NCBI RefSeq assembly: GCF_002646595.1
Contig: NZ_PDUD01000019.1
Location: 297,128 to 361,127 of the forward strand
DNA length: 64,000 nucleotides
Source: Flavilitoribacter nigricans DSM 23189 = NBRC 102662
GTDB lineage: Bacteria > Bacteroidota > Bacteroidia > Chitinophagales > Saprospiraceae
Direction of reading: 5' to 3'
A program made the translations under genes and the position numbers. This document shows, one piece after another, positions 18,565 to 29,500 of the stretch (position 1 is its first letter; each line of letters opens with the position of its first letter). The notes under the pieces were generated by a model. That model was not told the origin of the DNA. It saw only the letters and a program-made list of their open reading frames with translations, and did no database searches.

Positions 18565-19473
18565 ATGTCAGAAGATATCATCCGGATCAGTTCGATCAGC
18601 CAGTTGCACCAGACCTTGGGATTTCCCAAGCCCAAACACCCTTTGATCAGTGTGTTCGATGCGGCCAGATTGAATGTTCCGGCGGAATATGTGGGTTCCC
18701 GCATCATCAGTGACTTTTACACCATCTCGATGAAAGATAAAAGCTGTGGACTGGAATACGGTCGGAATCATTTTGACTTCGAAGAAGGCGTGATGGTCTT
18801 CACCGCTCCCAAACAGGTTGCCCAGATCACCGAGCCGATCCAACAGGGCGATATCCAGGGCTGGATGTTGTATTTTCATTCCGATCTGATCCAGGGCACC
18901 CATCTCGGCGCGGCTATCGATGAGTATGGATTTTTCAATTACGAAGTTTTCGAAGCGCTCCACCTGTCGGATGAGGAGGAACGGACGATCAACGATTGTG
19001 TCGCTAATATCAAAAAGGAATACGAGCAACGTATTGATAATCACAGTCAGCGGGTGATCGTTTCCAACCTTGAACTCCTGCTCAACTACTGTTTGCGCTT
19101 TTACGAACGGCAATTCAATACGCGGACCAGTCAGAACCGGGATATCGTCTCCCGTTTTCAGCAGGAACTTAAACAGTATTTTGCAGCCGGACAGGCCGGA
19201 ACGGACGGCATTCCGCCCATCAGTTACTTCGCCGAGAAGTTCTTTTTGTCGCCCCACTATTTCAGCGACCTGCTCAAAAAGGAATCCGGGCGGTCCGCCA
19301 AAGATCACATCAACGATTTCGTGATCGAAAAGGCAAAGCATGTTCTGCTCAGTTCCAATCAGGCGATAAGTGAGATCGCCTACGATCTGGGATTCAACTA
19401 CCCGCATTATTTCACTCGCTTGTTTAAGTCCAAGACGGGACTGACGCCGGTGGAATACCGGAATCTCAATTAA
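18565..19473 (+). CDS. AraC family transcriptional regulator
   Basis: 302 residues. The N-terminal two thirds form a cupin-like sensing domain (residues about 30-190). The C-terminal AraC DNA-binding domain has two helix-turn-helix units: YFAEKFFLSPHYFSDLLKKE and, near the end, SEIAYDLGFNYPHYFTRLFK with the usual KTGLTPVEYR finish. It is cytoplasmic. The NAD-dependent reductase gene starts 195 nt downstream on the same strand, and AraC regulators of this subtype are often next to the oxidoreductase they control, so it is the likely target. The effector is unknown. Confidence 0.93.
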   Translation: MSEDIIRISSISQLHQTLGFPKPKHPLISVFDAARLNVPAEYVGSRIISDFYTISMKDKSCGLEYGRNHFDFEEGVMVFTAPKQVAQITEPIQQGDIQGWMLYFHSDLIQGTHLGAAIDEYGFFNYEVFEALHLSDEEERTINDCVANIKKEYEQRIDNHSQRVIVSNLELLLNYCLRFYERQFNTRTSQNRDIVSRFQQELKQYFAAGQAGTDGIPPISYFAEKFFLSPHYFSDLLKKESGRSAKDHINDFVIEKAKHVLLSSNQAISEIAYDLGFNYPHYFTRLFKSKTGLTPVEYRNLN

Positions 19474-19667
19474 AACCCAGAGCCCGAATCACAAATAGCT
19501 ACCCGATAGCTGACCGGCCGGTATGACCCCGGCTACAGCTCGGAATGAAGAGGCATCTTATGGCGCTGCCGGATGCACCCGCTGCTACGCTATGTCCCCA
19601 TTCAGCTGAGCCGGCATTCCATTACTTTAAAATGCGCCGCAAACCAAACGCTTAAAAACAATAAAAA

Positions 19668-20726
19668 ATGAGTCAAATAGATCGATCAAAACCCGTAATG
19701 GTCACCGGTGCTACCGGCTACGTAGCCGGCTGGCTGGTTAAAAAACTGCTGGAAGAAGGTTTTACCGTCCACGCTGCTGTCCGGGACCCCGGTAAAAAAG
19801 AAAAGACCGTCCATCTGGATGAGATCGCCGACCGTTCTCCGGGAACGATCAAATATTTCAAGTCCGATCTGCTGAAGCCCGGTTCTTACGCAGAAGCCAT
19901 GGCGGGTTGTGAGTTGGTCTACCATACGGCCTCGCCCTTCACCACGGATGTGGATGACCCGCAGCGGGACCTGATCGAACCGGCCGTAAAGGGTACCGAG
20001 AATGTATTGCTCACGGCTACCAAAACCCCTTCGGTAAAACGGGTGGTCGTCACCAGCAGTTGCGCTGCCATCTATACCGATGCCTCGGAAGTTCAGGATA
20101 CTCCGAATGGTGCCTTCACCGAAGCCATCTGGAATACCACGGCTTCCCTCGACTATCAACCCTACTCCTACTCTAAGACCCTGGCGGAAAAGAAAGCCTG
20201 GGAGATCGCCGAAAGTCAGTCCCAGTGGGATTTGGTGACGATCAATCCCGCCCTGGTAATGGGGCCACCGCTCAATCCGCACGCCACTACTTCCGAAAGT
20301 TTCAACATTCTCAAGCAGATGGGTGACGGTACCTTCAAAAGTGGAGCGCCCAAACTGGGCTGCGGATTTGTCGACGTCCGGGATGTAGCCGAAGCCCATT
20401 ACCGGGCCGGATTCACACCCGCGGCCGACGGCCGCTACATCACGGTGGGCCACAATACCGATTTCTTTGAAATGTCCCAGACGCTGTTACCGAAATTCGG
20501 TGAGGATTATCCCCTGCCGAAATCCGCTGCGCCGAAATGGCTGCTGTGGCTCATCGGTCCGTTCATCAATAAGAGCCTGTCCCGGAAGTTCATCAGTAAC
20601 AATGTCAATGTGGAATGGAAAGCGGATACGTCCAAGATCCGCCGGGAACTCGATATGGAATTCCGGCCCATCCAGGAGACGATGGAAGATGCCTTCCAGG
20701 TATTGGTAGACAACAATATCGTTTAG
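19668..20726 (+). CDS. NAD(P)-dependent epimerase/reductase (dihydroflavonol-reductase-like SDR)
   Basis: 352 residues, extended SDR. VTGATGYVAGWLVKKLLEEG near residue 12 is the nucleotide-binding motif (GxxGxxxxW variant). RVVVTSSCAAIY gives the catalytic Ser region, and YSYSKTLAEKKAWE supplies the YxxxK pair. These, with NPALVMGPPLNP, match the aldehyde or dihydroflavonol-4-reductase-like group that reduces carbonyls with NADPH. It is preceded by the AraC regulator gene. The natural substrate is unknown; detoxification of aldehydes is a common role for this group. Confidence 0.9.
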   Translation: MSQIDRSKPVMVTGATGYVAGWLVKKLLEEGFTVHAAVRDPGKKEKTVHLDEIADRSPGTIKYFKSDLLKPGSYAEAMAGCELVYHTASPFTTDVDDPQRDLIEPAVKGTENVLLTATKTPSVKRVVVTSSCAAIYTDASEVQDTPNGAFTEAIWNTTASLDYQPYSYSKTLAEKKAWEIAESQSQWDLVTINPALVMGPPLNPHATTSESFNILKQMGDGTFKSGAPKLGCGFVDVRDVAEAHYRAGFTPAADGRYITVGHNTDFFEMSQTLLPKFGEDYPLPKSAAPKWLLWLIGPFINKSLSRKFISNNVNVEWKADTSKIRRELDMEFRPIQETMEDAFQVLVDNNIV

Positions 20727-20752
20727 CTAACCAATCCGGGCACCATCCGGAG

Positions 20753-20796
20753 CAAAAACAAAAGGGCCTGTCAGACCCCGAAGATCCGACAGGCCC
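20753..20796 (-). terminator. Terminator of the sulfatase/SusCD operon
   Basis: A perfect 9-bp stem GGGCCTGTC (20764-20772) / GACAGGCCC (20788-20796); on the minus strand it is followed by TTTTGTTTTTG. It begins about 20 nt after the stop of the 832-residue lipoprotein gene (20815), closing the minus-strand operon and standing 38 nt beyond the convergent reductase gene. Confidence 0.85.
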
Positions 20797-20814
20797 CACC
20801 CACCAGCTTCCACT

Positions 20815-23313
20815 TTACCGGTACACCAGCCAGGTGGTAGCCGTGCAATCTTTATCCGTTTTAAACCGGATCCAGCGGGCCTGAAAACCTTCCGGGAACT
20901 GGTATTCCAGCTTTTCTCCGGCCGGCACACTTAGCGTCTCCACCGTCATCCAGGGGCCGTGGCCCACCGGTTCGGCTTCAATGGTAAAGCTGACGGCCTC
21001 CGCCTGATCGTGTTCCAGAGTCAGGGTCTTTTCGTCGTAAAAGCCGATCAGGTAGGGATCGGAAACTTCGCCGTACTTCACCGCCGAATCTTTCCAGGGA
21101 CCACCCTCTCCTACCGGCTTACCCAGTTTCCAGAGATCGTCGATCACGCCCGCCCACACGGCGGCCTGTCCGTCCTCGGAAGCGACAATATGCGGATTAT
21201 CCGCCGCTTTGGCCGGGTCCACTCCGGTCAGGATCAGCATGCCCCGGTAGGAAGCATAATCGTGCACCCGGAAGTTGTGGGAAGAAACGGGCCTGATCTT
21301 GGCGAAACCGTCCGCATTTTCCGCAGGTAGCTCGTAGAACGTACCCGAGCAGCTAAAGAGGTCCCGCTCCGTGGCCACTTCCCGGGCGATCCGCAGAGCG
21401 CCCGCATCGGTCAGGTCCTTGTAGGCCGCATTACCGAGCGGTAATCGCCAGCGCCGTCCCTTGTCATCCACCACCAAAACGGAAGAAGCCTCAATGGAGA
21501 TCACTCCTTTAGGGATGGTATAATTCTCCCGGATAAAGGTTTCCATTTCCGCATCATCGCGGCGCTGCAGGTTCATATTGCCGTCCAGTTCGTAATAGCC
21601 TTTCGGACTGGCCGCTCCACCTTCGAAATGGGTTGCCGCAACGCCCAGGGTCCGGCGGTTATCGCCCAGTTCGTGCAGCAGCCCGCCCACGGTACGGGTC
21701 GATCTGACCGGAGTAATTCCGGAAAAAATGGCGTCCGGCTCGGTTTCGCGGGTATCCGCATCACCGTAAAAGAAATGGACGGTGGCTTGGGTCGATCGGT
21801 CTGTTTTCACCCGGATCCATTCTCCGGGCGTATCGGCCGCAAAAGCAGAGGGTACCGATGCGCCCGGGGCGACTTCCACCCGGCTGAGTTCCGACCATTG
21901 GCCGTTGCCGTCCCGGTCCGCTTCAAAAGTGAAAGTAACGGCCTCAGAGCCGGCGTTGTGGATCCAGGCGGTCCGGTCCGGCCAACCGGCGAACAGGAAA
22001 GGCTCTGATGCTGTATTGGCAGCTACGGATTCATTCAGCCAGACGGCCCCTTCGGCGGTATTGGGTCCCAGGTGATCCGGTTGCTCCATCGAGGTGAACC
22101 ACAGGTTGGAATTGGACTGCCCGGCTCCCTGGATCTTTCCTTTGGCCTTACGTTTATTCAGGAATTCCGCCTTGGCCGAATCATCACATCCGAAAACCAG
22201 CCGATCTTCCCAGCGGGTAAAATCACCGATCACCTTCAGGTAAGCCGAGCGCGGGCGAATACCCGCTGTCTGGTCCGAACGGAAATCTCCCGGAAAATCC
22301 CAGAACATCCCGTGCATCGTCATCAGATAGTCCGGATCCTGGGGGGTACCAATGTCGCGGATACGGGGCCACTCCGTATTCCAGCCGTGGGCACCATCGT
22401 AGCTGTGACTGGCCTTCGGAAGCCGGAAAAAGGACCAGCTACCGCCGTCGCGAACGCCCAGCAGCACGGATTTGTGATCCCAGCCCGTGGTCCAGATGGG
22501 GTCCGTTTCCGGATTTTCGTTGCCGTAGATGCCGCCGGGACCGGTCACTTCCACAAACTGATTGCGGCGGACCAGCTTCCAGTTGTCGCCATCCCATTCG
22601 GAGAGGGATCCGGCCGGGATATCGAACTGCTTTTGGGCCAACTGCCCGGATTCCCCGTTGTTGGAATACACCAGCACTCCCTGGCCGGAATATAGTCCTT
22701 TGCCGTGGGCGCCGTCCAGTAGCGCCGTCGGCTGGTTCTCGGACGTATCCTCGCCTTTATCGTGTTTGGTGTTGCCGTCTTCGTACAGCATATTCACCGC
22801 CAGCGTATGTACGTCCACTTCGTAAAAACCTTCTTCCATGGTGCCGTAGTAGATCTTATTGGCCGGATCGGTCAGGTGGCGGGCATTGCCGGTATGCCGC
22901 CCGGACATTTCGGTATAGGGGATCGACCGCACTTCGCCCGCTGCACTGATCGCATAGGGACCGATGAACAACTGATCGCTTTCTTTATGGATCATCCGGT
23001 TGGCGGGCGTTCCTCCGAGACTTTCATCACGTACGATCTGCTCCAGGTCCGGCGTGATCTGGTACAGTTTATCCGATGAGCCATTGGGCAAATGCGGCCC
23101 GTAGGTGATCACCCACAGATCGCCGGCCCAGGGCACTACCGCTCCCGTGCCGCACTCGTTCTCGTTGTTGTAATAGGCCAGATGTGGATAGATCCCGCTA
23201 AAACTGGGTGGGCCGTCGGTAGTACCGGTCTCCACCGGCTCGGAAACGCCGCAGGACAATGCGAAGCCCGCCAAAACTGCCAGCAGGTTTGGTAATTGCA
23301 ATAACTTATTCAT
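20815..23313 (-). CDS. Large unknown lipoprotein in sulfatase operon, with duplicated beta module
   Basis: 832 residues, function not recognised. The lipobox LAGFALSC puts the lipid Cys near 21. The first 400 or so residues have repeated Gly-rich strands with GDLWVITYGPH and KIYYGTMEEGFYEVD, a pattern seen in beta-propellers. An internal duplication is visible: DPYLIGFYDEKTLTLEHDQA...WIRFKTDKDCTATTWLVYR at the C-terminus resembles EPFLFAGWPDRTAWIHNAGS...WIRVKTDRSTQATVHFFYG in the middle, two beta-sandwich-like modules of about 80 residues. It is the last gene of the operon, 11 nt after the sulfatase. I infer a cell-surface role in binding or handling the same sulfated substrate. Confidence 0.85.
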   Translation of the reverse strand: MNKLLQLPNLLAVLAGFALSCGVSEPVETGTTDGPPSFSGIYPHLAYYNNENECGTGAVVPWAGDLWVITYGPHLPNGSSDKLYQITPDLEQIVRDESLGGTPANRMIHKESDQLFIGPYAISAAGEVRSIPYTEMSGRHTGNARHLTDPANKIYYGTMEEGFYEVDVHTLAVNMLYEDGNTKHDKGEDTSENQPTALLDGAHGKGLYSGQGVLVYSNNGESGQLAQKQFDIPAGSLSEWDGDNWKLVRRNQFVEVTGPGGIYGNENPETDPIWTTGWDHKSVLLGVRDGGSWSFFRLPKASHSYDGAHGWNTEWPRIRDIGTPQDPDYLMTMHGMFWDFPGDFRSDQTAGIRPRSAYLKVIGDFTRWEDRLVFGCDDSAKAEFLNKRKAKGKIQGAGQSNSNLWFTSMEQPDHLGPNTAEGAVWLNESVAANTASEPFLFAGWPDRTAWIHNAGSEAVTFTFEADRDGNGQWSELSRVEVAPGASVPSAFAADTPGEWIRVKTDRSTQATVHFFYGDADTRETEPDAIFSGITPVRSTRTVGGLLHELGDNRRTLGVAATHFEGGAASPKGYYELDGNMNLQRRDDAEMETFIRENYTIPKGVISIEASSVLVVDDKGRRWRLPLGNAAYKDLTDAGALRIAREVATERDLFSCSGTFYELPAENADGFAKIRPVSSHNFRVHDYASYRGMLILTGVDPAKAADNPHIVASEDGQAAVWAGVIDDLWKLGKPVGEGGPWKDSAVKYGEVSDPYLIGFYDEKTLTLEHDQAEAVSFTIEAEPVGHGPWMTVETLSVPAGEKLEYQFPEGFQARWIRFKTDKDCTATTWLVYR

Positions 23314-23324
23314 TGGTTGATGTT

Positions 23325-24725
23325 CTATGATTTTTCTTGAAGAATGTTTTGTTGATGGCGGTCGATGTACAATTCGAGTTCCCGAAGCGTTTCGCCGTAT
23401 TCCGGTTGATCCGCCAGGTTGTTCATTTCCCAGAAATCGTCCCGTTGGTGGTACAGCTCCCGAAAGTCCACTTCTTCCAAAGCGGCGTCCTTATACGTAA
23501 CAATATACCGAAATTCATCGGTGATGATGGTCAGGTTCGGTTGGGCGCCGCCGTAGCCACCCAGACCTTCGTAAACAATAGCCGGACGTACTTCCTGCTG
23601 CGCTCCCCGTAGCAGGGGCAACAGACTTTTCCCGTGCAAATTAGCCGGCACTTCCGTTCCTACCAGTTCCAGGATTGTCGGCAGCACATCCAGATTGGAA
23701 ACCAGGGCCGCGGAGGTATCGGCCGCAATACCCGGGCCCCGCACCAGAAAGGGCACTTTGGAACTGGGTCGGTAGGGCAATACCTTGCTGGTGAAGCCGT
23801 GATCTCCGAGCATCCAGCCATTATCACTCAAAAAGAAAACGTAGGTATTGTCGGCAATTCCCTGGGCATCCAGTTCCCGGAGTACCCGCTCGATAAAGCC
23901 GTCCATCTCTGTGATCACCGCGTAATAATCCAGGGTATGGGCCTGAATGGCGGCCGGGTCCGGGTAGCCGTACTTTTGGGCCTGGGTCCGGTTGCGAACG
24001 CTCCGAAGGTATTCCGGTTTGCCGCTCAGGTCATCCAGCCGGTTTGCCGGTACCGGCATGGCTTCCGCCCGGTACTTTGCTTTCGTCGTATCCTGTGCCG
24101 GCCAGGTATGCCGATGGTCCATATGGGGCGTCTGGGTGCAGTGGAACAGAAAAAAAGGCTGCTCCCGTCCGGCCTGCTCCCGGATAAAATCTACCGAACG
24201 ATCCGCGCAGTACGCATCGCAGTGGATCTCCGGGCGCAGGGTATCTCCCATATCGAAGATCTCCCGGCCGTAGTAGGTGCCGTTGCTGTAGAAATAGTTG
24301 TGGAAATCAAAGCCCAGCTGCCCGGGTGGTGTCGGCAGGTGCCACTTTCCGGACATTCCCGTAGCGTAACCGGCCGCTTTCAGATACTGCGCGATGGTTT
24401 TTTCTCCGGCGTGCAGACGACTGTTCAATTCCAGAACGCCGTTGGCGCTCCCGTAACGGCCGGTGAGCAACGCGGCCCGGCTGGGGCTGCACAGCGCAAA
24501 GGCGACATTGGCCTGGGTAAAGCGCCGGGATTGCCCGGCCAGCTGATCGATACCCGGGGTCAGGATCACCTCGTTCCCGTTGAACGCGGCGGCATCGAAT
24601 TGCTGGTCATCGGTCAAAATGACGACAATGTTCGGTTTGGACTCGGTCTTGTTTGTTGGCTGGGACGTCGTGCTGCACGATAGTATCGTTAGCAGCAGTG
24701 GGCCCAGCAATTGGTAAAATCGCAA
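23325..24725 (-). CDS. Type I (formylglycine) sulfatase lipoprotein
   Basis: 466 residues. Lipobox LLTILSC, Cys near 17. Metal-binding VVILTDDQQ near 35, and the activation motif CSPSRAALLTGRYG near residue 80 in which Cys becomes formylglycine; SGKWHLP and the HFTD-like SDNGWMLGDHG region complete the alkaline-phosphatase-like active site. It removes sulfate esters from carbohydrates or other substrates; in this SusC/SusD operon a sulfated polysaccharide is likely. Formylglycine formation needs an FGE or anSME; none is obvious in the window, since the SUMF1-fold protein at 5435 lacks a convincing Cys pair. Confidence 0.93.
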   Translation of the reverse strand: MRFYQLLGPLLLTILSCSTTSQPTNKTESKPNIVVILTDDQQFDAAAFNGNEVILTPGIDQLAGQSRRFTQANVAFALCSPSRAALLTGRYGSANGVLELNSRLHAGEKTIAQYLKAAGYATGMSGKWHLPTPPGQLGFDFHNYFYSNGTYYGREIFDMGDTLRPEIHCDAYCADRSVDFIREQAGREQPFFLFHCTQTPHMDHRHTWPAQDTTKAKYRAEAMPVPANRLDDLSGKPEYLRSVRNRTQAQKYGYPDPAAIQAHTLDYYAVITEMDGFIERVLRELDAQGIADNTYVFFLSDNGWMLGDHGFTSKVLPYRPSSKVPFLVRGPGIAADTSAALVSNLDVLPTILELVGTEVPANLHGKSLLPLLRGAQQEVRPAIVYEGLGGYGGAQPNLTIITDEFRYIVTYKDAALEEVDFRELYHQRDDFWEMNNLADQPEYGETLRELELYIDRHQQNILQEKS

Positions 24726-24736
24726 AATGGTTTTTT

Positions 24737-24784
24737 TGTTGTGGTGTTGAAGTGTTGAAGTTTGGGGGTGTTAAGGTGTTGGGA
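24737..24784. repeat. Octamer array between SusD and sulfatase genes
   Basis: Six 8-bp units in phase: TGTTGTGG, TGTTGAAG, TGTTGAAG, TTTGGGGG, TGTTAAGG, TGTTGGGA. It lies 97 nt past the susD-like stop (24881) and 12 nt before the sulfatase start. Confidence 0.75.
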
Positions 24785-24880
24785 GGACCGACTGCCTCAA
24801 ATTATTTTCAACTGTAAATCAGAGATTATAATACAACCGATCATCCCAACTATCCTGTTCACAGGCACATTTTCCCGGAG

Positions 24881-26575
24881 TTAGTAGCCGGGATTCTGCC
24901 GCATATTACTATTGATCAGGATCTCCTTGGTAGGAATGGGCCAGAGGTACTGGCGGGATTCGTCGAATGCCCGGTCGGCCAGCAGTTTGATCAGGCCTTT
25001 TTCGTACATCGGCGTGAAATCCGCTACGCCGTCTTCGTCAACGGGTGGCACTTCGGGGAAAAACCACAGATCTTTAGCCACTACTTTTTCCCGCAATTCG
25101 GCTACATCCAGCATGCCGTAGATGTCGTTATTGAGCACCTTATCGGCCAGTTCCCAGCGAATGATATCCATGTAGCGGCGGTCTTCCAGCGCGAGTTCCG
25201 TTCTACGTTCCAGCCGGACCAGTTTTCTCAATTCGGTCTGATCCGTGGTCGTCACGGCCGGATAGGCATCCGCCGCAGTCGGATCCAAACCGTAGGCACG
25301 CGCCCGAACGGCATTGATCGCATCGAGCACCGACTGATCGATATTACCCAGTTCAATGCTGGCTTCGGCGTACATCAGGAGTACATCCGCGTAGCGAACG
25401 ATCTTCTTTTCCGGATCCGTCAGGCGATCGTCCGACCAGTCCTCATCCACGCCTTTTCTCCAGACCAGTCCGTTCCAGGAAGCCCACTGAATGGTACCTC
25501 TCGAATCGTTATTGGTCTGGTACTTGCCGGCATTGAGGTTCAGTACCTGCAGGGTATCCGGGTGGGGTTGGTAGATGAAGCCCAGGTGTTCCGCTCCGAA
25601 AGGCACGATGGTTTCCGCCAGTCGGGGGTCCCGATTAGCGAAAGGATCGTGCGGATCAAACAAGGGGGATTCATCGATGGGCAGACCGTCCGTGCAGAGA
25701 TAGGCGCAAAACAGATCCCAGGACGGATTGTAAGCGGACCAGCCCCCGGCATTGCGGGTAATGGTGGCCCGTACCGGATAGTTTGACCCCAGCGCCACAT
25801 CCAGTTCTACCGAGCGGGGGATCGCGAAAATGGATTCTGCGGAATTTTTGTTGTTGGCCAGGAACAGTGCCCCGTAGTCCGGATAAAGTTCGTATATCCC
25901 GAGGTCCATACAGGCCTTTGCAGCATCAGCTGCGATCTGCCAGTCGCTCTGGTAAAGGGCCGTGCGGGCTTTCAGTGCCAGTGCCGCTCCTTTGGTGGCC
26001 CGCTGTAATTCCGAACCTCCGTAACTTACCGGCAACTGCGCAATGGCGATATCAAAATCCTCGTAGATGCCCTGCAGTACGCTTTCCTTTTCCGTCCGGG
26101 ATTTACTGAAAGCATCCTCCAGTTCGAGGATATCCTGGTAGTACACCACATCGCCGAAATGATTGACCAGATTGGCGTACATGCTGGCGCGAATGAAACG
26201 GGCCTCGCCTTCGAACCGATCGATCGTTTCCTGGGGTACCACCCCGGCAATACGATCCAGGTTCTGCAAAACCGTATTGGCCCGGGCGATCGCTTTGTAG
26301 GAATTGGTCCACAGCGTGCTCACCGTCCCCCACTCGCCGTTAACGGTAGCGTTGGTGATCGGGGTAGTTGCACCGCGGCTCGTCCAGTCATCCGTCCAGG
26401 AATCGTCATCGGTAAACCAGAACACTTCCCGGTACAGGTCATTGAGCGCCATGGTTACTTCCGTTTCGTTGGAATACCAGTTTTCACTGGAGCCCTCGGA
26501 AAGCGGATTGACGTCCAGTTCGGCGCAGGCACTTAGTAATAATAGTCCGAATATATAGATGGTGTATTTTTTCAT
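24881..26575 (-). CDS. susD: RagB/SusD family nutrient-binding outer-membrane lipoprotein
   Basis: The start is set at 26575, giving MKKYTIYIFGLLLLSACAELDVNPLSEGS with a lipobox LLSAC at Cys 17; an in-frame ATG 27 nt upstream overlaps the SusC stop and gives a poorer signal. 564 residues of mostly TPR-like helices, with the usual SusD N-terminal N-W-Y region (GSSENWYSNETEVTMALNDL) and the C-terminal end YLWPIPTKEILINSNMRQNPGY typical of the family. It caps the SusC transporter on the cell surface and binds the glycan. The SusC gene ends 4 nt upstream. The symbol is a family label, not proof of starch use. Confidence 0.93.
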   Translation of the reverse strand: MKKYTIYIFGLLLLSACAELDVNPLSEGSSENWYSNETEVTMALNDLYREVFWFTDDDSWTDDWTSRGATTPITNATVNGEWGTVSTLWTNSYKAIARANTVLQNLDRIAGVVPQETIDRFEGEARFIRASMYANLVNHFGDVVYYQDILELEDAFSKSRTEKESVLQGIYEDFDIAIAQLPVSYGGSELQRATKGAALALKARTALYQSDWQIAADAAKACMDLGIYELYPDYGALFLANNKNSAESIFAIPRSVELDVALGSNYPVRATITRNAGGWSAYNPSWDLFCAYLCTDGLPIDESPLFDPHDPFANRDPRLAETIVPFGAEHLGFIYQPHPDTLQVLNLNAGKYQTNNDSRGTIQWASWNGLVWRKGVDEDWSDDRLTDPEKKIVRYADVLLMYAEASIELGNIDQSVLDAINAVRARAYGLDPTAADAYPAVTTTDQTELRKLVRLERRTELALEDRRYMDIIRWELADKVLNNDIYGMLDVAELREKVVAKDLWFFPEVPPVDEDGVADFTPMYEKGLIKLLADRAFDESRQYLWPIPTKEILINSNMRQNPGY

Positions 26576-26579
26576 GATC

Positions 26580-29500
26580 CTAAAATTTTGCAGATAAGCC
26601 AATGATAAAGGAGGTGGTAATGGGATAGCCGTGTACGGAGGCCTCCGGATCCCAGCCCTGAGGATAGCGATCGATCGTCAGCAGATCAATGGTGTTGACG
26701 AATACCCGCAGGCTTTGCAGGCTGATCTGACTGGTGATGGACTGGGGCAGCGTGTACCCCAGGTTCACGTTCTTCACCCGGAAGTAACTGCCCGGATGCA
26801 ACCAGAAATCGGACATCGCGTAGTTGTTGTTCCCGTTGTTAAAGGAAAGCCGGGGATAGCGGGCGTTCAGGTTCTGTTCCGGCGTGTTGTACATGCTCCA
26901 GTAATTGCCGTCATACTCCGTAGAAGCATTTCCCCAGGCTTCCAGGAAGGGGTTTACCATGATCCCGGTGAGTCGGTTATTCTGACGGCCTACACCCTGC
27001 ACGCCCAGTGCAAAATCGAAGCCTTTAAAACCCAGTCGGATACTGCCGCCGTATTCATACCGGGGCATGGATCCGCCCAGCAGTACGCGATCGTATTCGG
27101 GAGAGATCATGCCGTCGGGTACGCCGTCCGGACCGCTGATATCCTTGTACTTGACATCTCCCGGCCGTACGCTGCTGTTCGTCACCGGTGAAGCGTCCAC
27201 TTCTTCCTGGGTCTGGAAAATGCCTTCCGAAACGTAGCCGTACCACTCATTGAACTGACTGCCGGCAAATTTCACCTGGTTACCCAGGAATTCCGTGCCA
27301 CCCAGATCGCCCATGGTGGATCTGAAATCGGCAAAGTTGACGGAAAAGGCGTAGTTGAAAGCGCCGACCTGATCTTTCCAGGTCAACTGGGTTTCCCAGC
27401 CCGTGGTCCGCATCTTTCCGGTATTCTGGCTGGGGTTGTCAAAGCCGATGTAGTCGGGGATCTCCAGTGCCAGCAACATATCCTTGGTGGATTTTTCGAA
27501 ATAATCCGCAGAAAAGGTCAGGCGGTAATCCCAGAGGCTGACATCCAGTCCGATATCGTAGGATTCGGTGGTTTCCCAACTGATGTCCTCAATGGCATAC
27601 TCGACCTGGGCGGCGGTTTTACTAGCCACCACCGAATTCCCCTGGTAGAACAGTGCATTGCTGAACGCAATGGTGGACTGGTAGGGATAATTGCCGATCC
27701 GCTCGTTGCCGAGAGTACCCCACGAAGCCCGGAATTTGAGGAAGGAAAGGTCCTCGATATCCCGGAAAAAGGATTCTTCGGACAGCACCCAACCCAGAGA
27801 CACGGAGGGGAACATCCCCCAGCGATAGTCCTCGTGGAAACGGGAGGAGGCGTCAAAGCGCACATTTCCCTGCAGCAGATAACGGCCCTTGTAGTTGTAC
27901 ATGATCCGGCCGAAGTAGGAATTGTAAGCATTCTCCCAGGCGCTGCCACCGTTGTCGCGGTATTCCAGCGGTCCTACGCTCAGATAGGGGAAGGTGTGCA
28001 GATCGTACTGATCCCGGGAAGCGCTCAGACTTTCGTTAAAAGACTGGAAGCTCTCAAAACCGGCCATGAGGTTCAGCCCGTGATCACCGAACTGTTTGTC
28101 GTAATTGGCCAGAAACTGCCAGGTGACACGGTTGTAATCATTCCGCACCTCGGAAACTGAGGTCGTAGAGGCGCCTTCCATAAATCCTTCAAACACCGTG
28201 GGATCATCGGCTGCGTAGTACGGTATCTGTTTCCGGAACAGTTTGCCCTTATTTACGCCCATTTGCGGCGCCAGTACGGCCGAAAGTTTCAGTCCTTCCA
28301 CCGGCCGGAAATTCAGGGCCATCCGGCCACCGAAGAGATTATACCAGTCGTCGTTGAAACCACCGTATCTGGTTTGGGCGAAAATGTTGGCCCCGGATTT
28401 ACCGGAGGCGATACGTCCGTCGCTCCAGGTAGCGGCGTAGATCGGCGCCGAGATCCGCATGCGGTACATAGGATCTATAGCCGGTTGCTCGGAAATGGTG
28501 CGTTTAAAATTGATATCGAAAGACACCGACAGGGCATCACTGATGGAAAAATCGCTGTTGAAGCGGGCCGTCATCCGCTGGTAAGTACGGCCGTCGTACA
28601 GGGCGCCGATGTTGTCGTATACCAGGGAGGTCAGCGTCCGGATCTTATCGGAGCCGGCGGTCAGAGAGAGCGAGTGACTTTGGCGCGGTGCGTAATCATT
28701 CTGCATCAGCGCGATCCAGTCGGTATTCGGATAAAGATCCGGGTTTTGCCGGTTCAGATCATCGTAATTCTCCACCAGGTCCCGGGTGAAGGTCGGATAT
28801 TCGTCCGCACCATTACCGGCATCATTCCAGGATAGTTCGTTGAACATTTCCATGTAGCGCACCGCACCCACGAATTCCGGGTTCATGGTGGGTCGTTCGG
28901 CTCCATATTCTACGTTGTACTGCAGGCCCAATTCTCCGGTTTTGGCCCGTTTGGTAGTGATCAGGATCACGCCCGCAGCGGCTCTGGAACCGTAAATGGA
29001 AGCGGATGCCGCATCCTTCAGTACGGAAATATTCTCTACATCATTGGGGTTGATATCGTTGATGTTATCCATCGGCACGCCGTCCACGATGATGAGCGGA
29101 TTGCTATCGCCAATGGTGGTCACCCCGCGGATCCGGATGTTGGCGGTAGCGCCCGGGGCATTGCTGCCGCGCGTAACGGTCACCCCCGGCATGGAACCCT
29201 GGAGCGCCTGCGAGAGCTGCACCGTATTGCGGTCCTCGATATCCTCGGATTTCAGTGTGGAAACGGCCCCCGTCAGGTCTTTTTTCACCTGACTGCTGTA
29301 GCCGACGATCACGACCTCATCCAGTACCTTCACATCTTCTTTCAGGCGCAGGTCGATCACGGTCTGCCCACCGACGATCACTTCCTGCATCATAAAGCCT
29401 ACGGCGCTGAATACCAGCACAGTACTTTCGTCCGGCACTTCTATGGAGTAAAGGCCGTCGAAATCGGTAACCGTACCCTTGGTGGGATCCTCTTTAAAAC